Shown: positions 56,706-64,000 of the stretch, piece after piece
Layout of the letters: the number at the start of each line of letters is the position of its first letter
How positions within the stretch are numbered: position 1 is the stretch's first letter
Origin: Strigamia acuminata
Taxonomy: Eukaryota; Arthropoda; Chilopoda; Geophilomorpha; Linotaeniidae
Direction of reading: 5' to 3'
Assembly: GCA_949358305.1 (NCBI GenBank)
Contig: OX442319.1
Coordinates: 5,766,001 to 5,830,000 of the forward strand
DNA length: 64,000 nucleotides
The notes under the pieces: generated by a model
The model's input: only the letters and a program-made list of their open reading frames with translations
Told to the model about the DNA's origin: nothing
The model's database searches: none
Translations under genes and position numbers: made by a program

Positions 56706-57579
56706 TTACTCACTCTTTTTCTTCGCCTCCTCAGGTGTTATTTCCTCCTCAGCCGTCATTCCACTCTACGAAAAATAATAACCAAAAATAAATAAACAAA
56801 CAAACATAAATAAATGTAAACCAGCTAAATAATTGGGAATAATAAGAGTAAATTTATTTGTTAATAAATGCTCGCAAAATATATTAATTTCAATTTACCT
56901 GCATTTCAGTTGGCGTGTTTACCATACCATTTAGAGTTGAATGGAATTTAATGTAAGATACGCCATACTGACCCGGCTGAAATTAAAATAAATAATCCAT
57001 AACACAAGTACAAACACATAAAAATATTTTAAAACAAATTACAAAATAATATTAACACCTCATTATGCGCTTTAAAGCACTCAATTTTGATTAAATTCCA
57101 ATTTTTTTTGCGAGTAAGTGGGCTGAAATCGTATCTTGCAAACTCTATTTAAATTCCTATCATTTACACTCGCGAATGAAGTCGTAATCACAAACTCCTA
57201 AAATACCAAAATAAATATTAATTTTTATAATTTTGACAAATATTTTTCAATTCAAACCGAAAATTCTTGATTAATGTTCGAATTGTTGACCAGCACTTTA
57301 ATGAACGACGAACTCGCATTGGCAATTTCGATTTCTTGGAATTGCTGGGCCGCCACTTCGAACTGGACAACGACAAAAGCCGATCGGTCCACCAAATTCC
57401 CGATCGCACATTTCCATTTGCGATCAATATCATCGTTTAACAGATTGTCCGCGAAGAAATACTGAAAGCGAAAATGCGCATTATAAGAATTGATGAAAAG
57501 CTGACCACTATCCTGCTCGTTGAATTACCGGGTCTTCACTCGAACACGACTCCACACGTTGTAATGTTATTCGCGACAT
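56706..57579 (-). CDS. XRCC1 N-terminal-domain-like protein, copy B (one homopolymer frameshift)
   Basis: Minus exons 57579-57529, 57461-57258, 57197-57059, 56976-56899, 56765-56706, all GT-AG. XRCC1 is the scaffold of single-strand-break repair; its N-terminal β-sandwich binds DNA polymerase β. Matches: QRVESCSSEDP (human VVSCSSQDS), ADNLLNDDIDRKWKC (AENLLKADTYRKW), VVVQFEVAAQQFQEIEIAN (SVVLQLEKEEQIHSVDIGN), YGVSYIKFHS (FGLSFVRFHS). Exon 3 has eight A's near 57119 where seven would keep frame; with seven, the product is 176 residues, ending soon after the domain (TAA 56706). A strong GTGAGT donor overlaps the stop, so more 3' exons are possible. No BRCT domain is seen downstream. Either a domain-only gene with an assembly error or a very young pseudogene. 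Confidence 0.65.
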
Positions 57580-57724
57580 TTTTGAAACTATTAGACGGGA
57601 TTTGAATAAAGTGCCACGGAAATTGCAAAGAACAATGTTTGTAAAAAAAAACATGTAATAATTGCGCCGCCATCTAGTGAGAATCATTGTGACTATTAAA
57701 AAACGCAATTATAATTATTTGCAT

Positions 57725-57920
57725 GCGCTCGTGTACTCAAAGTTTTAATAAAAGCACCGGTGGATCTAGGAGGGGGGAGTGATTTTTAAAACCAAAAAAT
57801 TCAATTCAAAAATGAAGGCCAAAAATATTCATTTTCCGGCAAAATACACAAATCTTTGGATCAACAACATTCATTTTTTAGCAAAATACATACTTTTAGA
57901 TCCAAAACATTCATTATTTT
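57725..57920. repeat. Copy of the 49230-49850 flank
   Basis: AAAAATGAAGGCCAAAAATA and ACACAAATCTTTGGATCAA recur here without the long minisatellite found at 49300-49705. Confidence 0.8.
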
Positions 57921-57928
57921 TTATTTAT

Positions 57929-58197
57929 TTATTTAATCGCACTCCAAAGGAGTAAAAATAAATAAGCTACAAGTGAGGGACAATAATTATTGAACAGATA
58001 ATAAAGTGACGATGTAGGCGCCGATGGAAGTGACGGCAATGAGACACACACATAGCGGAAGAACATTCGAGGGCGGAAGAACGAAGCTCGAGGGGGAGGT
58101 TGTTCCACGAAGATAAACACCGAAATGGGAAAGATTTCGACAAATATGTAGTGATATGTGTGGCAGGTTCGAACATGTGTCTGCGAGTGGTTCGAAC

Positions 58198-58198
<1 letters not shown>
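57929..58198 (-). mobile_element. LINE 3' end fragment
   Basis: Minus-strand ORF ends with SFPFRCLSSWNNLPLELRSS, the 'FxxRxxxxWNxLPxExR' signature at the C-terminus of many arthropod non-LTR (Jockey/CR1-like) reverse-transcriptase ORFs, then a stop and AT-rich tail. About 270 bp; the 5' part was never inserted or is lost. Confidence 0.75.
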
Positions 58199-58240
<42 letters not shown>

Positions 58241-58243
58241 TAT
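58199..58243. repeat. (AAT)n microsatellite
   Basis: About 14 AAT units at the 5' edge of the LINE fragment. Confidence 0.97.
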
Positions 58244-58441
58244 TGTGTCATCACAAATATTTTTTGCACAGAACATTCATTTAAAACTGCCTCGAATCAG
58301 CTCGGACACCCTTGCTCAAATGGAAAGCCTATCATTGTTCATGGGCGAGCAGAGAATTGGAAATAAGAGATAGCCAGCCATTTTGGTTCAATTTTAACAC
58401 ACAAAAATTGAATGTTTTATGCCAAATTTTGGATGATTTGG

Positions 58442-58753
58442 TCAAAATCGCATTTTGGTCAAAATCGCATTTTGGTCGGCGCCGAATTTCTCCCATGCTG
58501 TGATTGAGTTGATATTTGTGGAGGTGCAGTGAGCCGGGTTATTGATGTGATGGACAAACAGACGACACACATTTGTTTCATAGTTTTTATTAGTTTTCTG
58601 TCCTTTTAAATGTCTGACCATTGAGAATTCCCGACAATCGGGGAATGTGCCAAACTCTGGCAGCATACAGTATGAAGAGCACATCGGTTGTCGCATGTAA
58701 TCAACATTTACCGTAAATGGCGGTGGTAACGTCGCATCTCCTTGTCCCAACAA
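58442..58753 (-). CDS. Uncharacterised ORF, possible exon
   Basis: A 103-codon minus ORF (the track start is a TTG). The translation is not low complexity and contains several Cys and aromatic residues (VNVDYMRQPMCSSYCMLPEF, FVHHINNPAHCTSTNINS). I do not recognise it. The frame stays open upstream to about 58780. No second copy in the window. It could be an exon of an otherwise missing gene or a pseudogene fragment. Confidence 0.3.
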   Translation of the reverse strand: MLGQGDATLPPPFTVNVDYMRQPMCSSYCMLPEFGTFPDCREFSMVRHLKGQKTNKNYETNVCRLFVHHINNPAHCTSTNINSITAWEKFGADQNAILTKMRF

Positions 58754-59211
58754 GAATTGAAGAGTTCCATCGAGTATTTAATTACTAGTACCGTATAATA
58801 TGAATGAGCAACACAAATAAGAATTATTTTCCTGTATTCATCTGAAACTTGTTGTCATACGTTTTTGTTTTTCTTTTAATTACAACTGATTGATCGTTGT
58901 TTGCTTCCGTAAATTATAAATTAACAAAACAAATATACGGTGTAAGCTGTGTAGCCCGGACAAATGCCACATGTTAAAGAAAATCAATTTCTGCTACATT
59001 AAAAGAATTCAGACAAAATGTAATTTTCTAATGAAAGAAGCAATAAAAAGAATTTAAAACACTAAAATTGAATTTTTCTCCTTAAAAATGCTACATTTCG
59101 TCTTAGAAGGGCATTTTTGTGCCTAAAAATATGTTTATTTTTACATAAAAAGACTGTACACTCTTTTATTTTACTAAAAATTACCTCGCTACAGCTTTAA
59201 TTACAATGTTA

Positions 59212-59345
59212 ATCACTGGCGTGACGCAGAAACTTCCCCGGTTTCTGGATTATAAAATTCATCACCAGTATCGTAACAGTTCTCGGGAATTTTTCGTGGT
59301 GGACATTCTAACTGATTCAATTTCGTATTTAAGATTCTGTTTATG
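59212..59345 (-). pseudogene. MORN5-like fragment
   Basis: Minus: [20 protein letters not shown] then ETGEVSASRQ and a stop. It matches the third quarter of MORN5, including GDxFYNPET, which the other two scraps lack. No MORN repeats or C-terminal DEHAWI block. Lies just 3' of LRR gene B. Confidence 0.75.
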
Positions 59346-59419
59346 GCAGTGTAGAGCGCTGAAAAGTTGAAAAAAATAACAAATAAAACGGTCAGGTCAA
59401 GTTAAATAAAAGCCTTTAT

Positions 59420-60697
59420 TTACGAAAATTTGTTTGCAACCTGCAAATTCCAGTTTTTACGTTTAACATGACACTTAATTACATCATAATCTGAACAGTC
59501 AATATTATCACAATGAAAGATTATTAACTTATTCAACGAATTGTGTAGATCCAATAATTTTATGATGGAAGCAGAAGTAACCAAGTTGCATTGAAGAAAT
59601 ACTAAAGTTTGTAGTGCATTCAACTCAGCAAGTTTTAAAATTAAATCGTCAGAAAGCCAAGCACAATCAAAACAATACAATTGTTTTAAACTTTTATATC
59701 GTACCAATAACGTTTTCATTTCTTGTTCATTTACGACTGTATTTATACAGTCTAAAGTCAGATGACGAAGGTTTTGCAATGGAGCAACGGTATCACCTTC
59801 ATTGAAAATTGTACTCTCATGTAACGATAAATTCTCTAACATCGGCCAAGCGCGACCAATAAGTCTAATATTCACCAGTGTACAATTGAACAGACTGAGA
59901 CATTTCAATCTTTGTGGCCACATTACAATATTAAAATCCAAACGTCCAAAATCCATGCATGCTAAGGATCTTAAATTTGGAAAATTTCTCGTCAGGATAG
60001 GGATATGTTCGATTCTCTTCACTATAACAATTTTGGTGGAATAAGTGTTTCCAGGCGACAGTTTGGCTAACTCAGTAAATATTTCGTCCCAATGATCGTG
60101 TGGAAACTCTTCTAAAAGTGGCAGTTGGTTGAGCACGAACAAACACCCCTCGGCCGTGGTACTAGTTGACTTAATATTCAAACAATTGAGCTTGATGCAA
60201 CAGCATAATGATCGCAGCCCAATGTCAGTAAGGCGTGAGCTCTTCGAAATGTTGAGCTGTTTCATCAGTGTACAATTCTGTCCGATTGCAGCAGCAATTT
60301 CATCCGTGCACCGAATGGTTAAATATTGAAGTTTCGGTAAATTTTGCAGCAGTTTGACTACGGATTCATCTGGCTGTATTAAAGCAACGAAATATTTTTC
60401 CATGCTTAAATGCACAAGGTTTTTACAAGTTTGGCCAATTTTATCGAGTAGAGAAGTCATGGAGATATCAAACAGATGCAAATGGTATAGTGACGTGGCG
60501 CCAGGATGAATGAATGTTTTTGAAGGCAATCTTCGATTGGTATCTTCCAATCGCAGGCATAAACTTTCATATATGTTATTCAAAAGCACGGGTGGTTGAC
60601 TTGCCAGTTGATCTTGGATCTTTTGCTCCTGAAATCGAGTGGCCACTACATCCAAACACAAACGTTCCAAATTCGAAGCTGATTTTCTTCGTGGCAT
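59420..60697 (-). CDS. LRR protein B with BC-box-like N-terminus (intact, 425 aa)
   Basis: Single-exon ORF from ATG 60697 (MPRRKSASNLERLCLDVV) to TAA 59420. I chose this start because it is conserved in copy A and the upstream extension (to 60946) depends on non-ATG codons and has no domain. N-terminus: NLERLCLDVV, a BC-box-like pattern with N instead of S at its first position, then QPPVLLNNIYESLCLRL (Cul2-box-like). Body: leucine-rich repeats with FPNLRSL, LPLLEEF, NLRHLTLDC. C-terminal ~50 residues (ASIIKLLDLHNSLNKLIIFH) are present here and lost in copy A. AATAAA follows the stop directly. Likely an E3-ligase substrate receptor of the ZYG-11/ZER1 style; the inference rests on motif patterns only. 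Confidence 0.78.
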   Translation of the reverse strand: MPRRKSASNLERLCLDVVATRFQEQKIQDQLASQPPVLLNNIYESLCLRLEDTNRRLPSKTFIHPGATSLYHLHLFDISMTSLLDKIGQTCKNLVHLSMEKYFVALIQPDESVVKLLQNLPKLQYLTIRCTDEIAAAIGQNCTLMKQLNISKSSRLTDIGLRSLCCCIKLNCLNIKSTSTTAEGCLFVLNQLPLLEEFPHDHWDEIFTELAKLSPGNTYSTKIVIVKRIEHIPILTRNFPNLRSLACMDFGRLDFNIVMWPQRLKCLSLFNCTLVNIRLIGRAWPMLENLSLHESTIFNEGDTVAPLQNLRHLTLDCINTVVNEQEMKTLLVRYKSLKQLYCFDCAWLSDDLILKLAELNALQTLVFLQCNLVTSASIIKLLDLHNSLNKLIIFHCDNIDCSDYDVIKCHVKRKNWNLQVANKFS

Positions 60698-61432
60698 GTC
60701 GACTGTACGGGTCAGACGAGAATGATACAAGTGTATATTGGAAATACCGATAGTTCGATCCAACAATACAACAGTCACAAGGTGTAAACAATTACAAATG
60801 ATTTTCTTCCAGAGAAAACACAGGTTATGAACACTTAGCCCTGATTGGCTATCTACATGGACGTATCTTGAACGTGTAGGTCGCGTCCGCGATACCTCCA
60901 AGCGCCTCCTGGTGACGTATTGGCGGCCGAAGAACAGCATGTCCAACAGTCTGGAACAAATTCTTTTCTTTATATACGGTATGAATTAATTAAGCCACAT
61001 TTTAAAAAGAAAGTTGTATTTTTTCTTTATTGCTGTGATGGAGAAAAAATTGTCGATGATGTAAATAAATATTGTGTCATCACAAGAACATTCGTTTAAA
61101 ATTGACTCGAATCAGCTCGGCCACTCTTGCTCAAATGGCAAGTCTACCATTGTCCATGCCCCGGAAACTTCCGGAATGGGGAGCCGCAACAGAGCCGCAT
61201 GATGTATGGGGAGGAGTGCGCTGCAGGACAGCCGATCATAATTGTAAATATTAATTTTTTTTTTATTAGCAAGTGTTTGTTGGAAATTGTAAATACTTTT
61301 GTAATTAATTAATAAGAGCTGTGATATATTTATAAACAAATAAAACTAATATTTTTGTTAATTATGTGTTCTATTCAATTGAAAAATTGATAACTTCGAC
61401 GTCCTGGTGTTGGATGCTTTGTCCCGGTGGCG

Positions 61433-61620
61433 CGAAAATGAACGATTTTAGTACGAAAATGAACAAATTTAGCACAAAAATGAACGATTTTAGTACGAAA
61501 ATGAACGATTTTAGTACGAAAATGAACGATTTTAGCACGAAAATGAACGATTTTGGCACGAAAATGAACGATTTTGGCACGAAAATGAACGATTTTGGCA
61601 CGAAAATAAACGTTTTTTTT
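61433..61620. repeat. 21-bp minisatellite in the right arm
   Basis: About eight copies of ACGAAAATGAACGATTTTAGT; the left arm at 27190-27260 keeps only about three related units. Confidence 0.93.
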
Positions 61621-62154
61621 GCTAAAAAGAAATGTTTTTAGCTTAAAAGTCATCTTCTTGGCCCAATAATAGACATTTTAGACCAAAAATTGACATATTC
61701 GACCTATAAAAAGAATTATCGGGCTAAAAAATCTATAATCGGGCTAGATCGATGCAATGTACCGTACACCGCGCCCAACGCTGAATCGAAATTTAAAATT
61801 AATTTATTTCTATTTAAAATTTATTTAAAATGTCCATTCTTCTATCAGGCTTTGAAGGAGAACGGAAAGTTGACATTTGTGAAGTTCAGATGGATCTTCG
61901 CTTGCCGTGACAGTAGAAAACTTGTTTCGCACAAGCAGCACGTCGTAGCGGTAATGTGAATGCTTATGTTGCGTCTTGTCGTGGGTCCAAAATCAGTGCT
62001 AGGAGTGTAAAGTGCAACTGACTTCCAGATCAGTCCGGGGAGATGAATGGCGAGGATTTAACGCACAGCGATGAGAGATGTTTTATGTGGTTTTCGGCTA
62101 CGGATTGGAAGTTGATGGAATTGTGCATTTTAACAAGTTTTGGACAACAAAAAA

Positions 62155-62215
62155 TGTCTCTATTAATTCATCTCCAGTATCGTAACAGTTCTCGGGGATT
62201 TTCAGTGGTGGATAC
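62155..62215 (-). pseudogene. MORN5 exon scrap (arm B)
   Basis: Minus: [20 protein letters not shown]. The counterpart of 26595-26655. Confidence 0.7.
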
Positions 62216-62570
62216 TCTACATAATTGAATTATTCGTTACAGGGAAACGAATGAAAGTCATTAATTTCATTTATTAGTAACTTTTGTTAGAAATTGTTCA
62301 GATAAATCAGTAAAAATCTGCAAAAATTATTAATATTTAATTAAAAAAATAGAATAAAAAATTTATTATATTTGATTTCTATTAAGAAAAATGTTTAATG
62401 TTAAGTATGTCAGTTAATATTAAGAAACATATGATCGTTTTATGTGATTTTCAGCGGATCAGCGCGTAAATTTCGACTGTGGTGTCTCTCCTATATCCAA
62501 ATATGTCACTAATTGTCTCAAATATATCCAAATTTATCCTTCAATAACACAAACCACACCACACCACCAA

Positions 62571-63143
62571 CTAACAAGCACAGACGCGTTGTCGTTTACA
62601 CGGCGGTTCGTTTTCATCGTGCTCCAATGGTATTTCGTGCACCAAGTGCGACAAATATCGTCGGCTATTCGAACATGCGCATGTCACTTCCCTTAGTGAC
62701 CGCCGAAACGCTTTTACCGTATTCTTTATAAGCTCCTTGCGATGTAAATCATCAGCAATTTGAGTTAACCGTCTCTTTGCAATTAATATTTCTCTATCGG
62801 AAGAAGCGGTTTGCTTCGCTGCATCGCTCTCATCGAACACAACAGCTGCAGCTGCCCCTTTTTCTCGAACTTCACGTTTCTTACGTGTATGCTGTTCCCG
62901 TTTCTCTTCTCGTTGAGCTTTCTTCGCTTCATAGTTTTCAATCTTACTCATGTAATGATATCGTAAAAATGTCGCTTTGCCTATGCTGTTAACGATGAGT
63001 GCGCAACGACTTAGATACAATCGTGACTCCAAATGTCGAACAGTCGTAAGCTTGTATTTGCTCAGCGTTATCATGTGATCTGCTTGACGGATTTTCTTAT
63101 TAAAAGCCAGTTTTTCGATAACAGTTTTTTTTTCGATGTTCAT
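62571..63143 (-). CDS. Uncharacterised basic protein, copy 2 (190 aa)
   Basis: ATG 63143, stop 62571. Same length as copy 1 with about twenty substitutions and no gaps (for instance HTRKKREVR vs HRRKKREVR, HYMSKIENYEAKK vs HYIRKILNYEEKK). The C-terminal PPCKRQRVCAC is identical. Function unknown; see copy 1 for composition. Confidence 0.7.
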   Translation of the reverse strand: MNIEKKTVIEKLAFNKKIRQADHMITLSKYKLTTVRHLESRLYLSRCALIVNSIGKATFLRYHYMSKIENYEAKKAQREEKREQHTRKKREVREKGAAAAVVFDESDAAKQTASSDREILIAKRRLTQIADDLHRKELIKNTVKAFRRSLREVTCACSNSRRYLSHLVHEIPLEHDENEPPCKRQRVCAC

Positions 63144-63222
63144 TCTGTCGGGAAAACTAGTTTGTGGTAACTGGTAAGCGATTTACAGAAAGTGGATTGA
63201 ATTGAATGATACCTTGTGCGGC

Positions 63223-63229
63223 ATTTATA
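63223..63229 (-). promoter_or_regulatory. TATA box of basic-protein copy 2
   Basis: TATAAAT about 80 bp before the ATG on minus, with TATCATTCAA downstream, as in copy 1. Confidence 0.6.
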
Positions 63230-63569
63230 TGTCATGTATTCACGTTACGTCAACCTGACGTGTGTTGTAGGTCGTAGAACGTTCGATCGCGGTTATTTTG
63301 TTTATTTTGTTATTGTGCGAATGTTTGTTTACAAGTATAAGATTCTAATAATGCAGGAATTTCGAGATTTTCACGTGTTTTTTTGGCATTGTTTGTGATT
63401 ATTTCGTTTCGGTTACGGGAAAAGGTGAAATATTCGTCAAGCTGGTTCCACGGTCAAACAAACCAAAAATTGTACACACCCACAGTGCAGATATCTGGAC
63501 ATCAAACTCGCAACATTTTTATTTTATTTTTGAGTAAACTCATCAAAAAATGAGGACCCTGAAAAACTG

Positions 63570-63930
63570 ACACCCACATTTCTGGGACCCCTATAAATAC
63601 AGAATCCTTAAAAATCTAAGACCGGGGCCCCTACAAATCCAAGATGTCTAAACATCTGTGCTTGGGGCACCTAAAAATCCAACATCTTTAAAAATCTGTG
63701 GCTGGGGCCCCTAAACATCCGAGATTTTTTTTAAAAAAATGTGGTTTGGCTCCTATAAATCCGAAATCTTTAAAAATCTGTGGCTGGGGCCCCTAAAAAT
63801 CCAAAATTAAAAAAGAAAAAAAAACTGACTTGGCCCCTATAAATTTGAAATATTTTAAAATCTGTGCTTGGGGCACCTAAAAATCCAACATCTTTAAAAA
63901 TCAATGGCTAGGACCCCTAAAAATGGGCGC
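63570..63930. repeat. ~38-bp GGGGCCCC minisatellite, copy 2
   Basis: About eight degenerate units like those at 52030-52449. The GTTTGGGCCCC variants are reduced to TTGGCTCC or TTGGCCCC here. Confidence 0.9.
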
Positions 63931-64000
63931 TCCTAAATATGGCACTCCTAAAAATCCGGGTCTCTAGGCCCCAAACAAAACTCCTAAATCATAATTAAAT

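Larger units (their letters stand above)
59405..62245 (-). repeat. Inverted duplication, right arm
   Basis: Reverse-oriented counterpart of 26568-29300, carrying intact LRR gene B, an expanded 21-bp minisatellite and the MORN5 scrap. Confidence 0.9.
62256..64000. repeat. Direct duplicate of the 50850-53717 block
   Basis: The same order as the first block: AT-rich leader, basic-protein gene on minus, promoter, GGGGCCCC minisatellite and final CTCTAGGCCCCAAACAAAAC segment, but with no solo LTR. It reaches the window end. Confidence 0.92.

Noticed and set aside
60698-60946. N-terminal extension of LRR protein B
   Set aside because: It starts at TTG, is not matched by a conserved frame in copy A, and contains no recognisable domain; the MPRRKSAS start is conserved in both.

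Overview
The window is animal, most likely insect, nuclear DNA. It is AT-rich with short-to-medium GT-AG introns. It carries an intron-less canonical histone H3, conserved metazoan genes (PIGK, MORN5, XRCC1-type N-terminal domains), a serpin relic, a Ty3/gypsy LTR element with a tRNA-Pro type primer site, a LINE tail, Tc1/mariner-like TA-flanked foldback elements and many minisatellites. I cannot name the species; a beetle is possible but unproven.

Layout. (1) 1-21.4 kb: a tandem array of about 2.5-kb units, broken by a unique segment at 5.27-7.02 kb with four spliced exons of an unrecognised + strand gene (one intron holds a MITE), and by a 12.34-kb LTR retrotransposon at 7223-19562. That element has two 959-bp LTRs that look identical, a 4-bp target duplication, gag, a gag-pol -1 frameshift signal, pol, and a third ORF that is open only as a three-exon spliced message. 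(2) 21.4-26.3 kb: a 21-bp minisatellite, a long stretch with no recognisable gene, and a dead serpin fragment. (3) 26.6-33.3 kb: one arm of an inverted duplication with an LRR gene (frameshifted), XRCC1-like wrecks with a foldback element, then intact MORN5 (+). (4) 33.5-35.7 kb: intact six-exon PIGK (-), convergent with MORN5. (5) 37.9-49.0 kb: an LRR cell-surface gene (-) whose signal-peptide exon lies 6.2 kb upstream of the main exon; its introns hold minisatellites and RFX-type X-boxes. (6) 50.0-50.5 kb: a solo polyadenylated-type H3 gene (+). (7) 50.8-64 kb: two direct copies of a block with a small basic-protein gene, a solo LTR whose empty site survives in the other copy, two foldback elements, more XRCC1 N-terminal modules, a LINE tail, and the second arm of the inverted duplication with an intact LRR paralogue.

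Overall, a few conserved housekeeping or ciliary genes sit in a region reshaped by local duplication, inversion and transposition. The two most notable systems are the LTR element, with a textbook frameshift cassette plus a spliced non-envelope ORF3, and the expansion of XRCC1 N-terminal-domain genes with no BRCT domain visible in this window.
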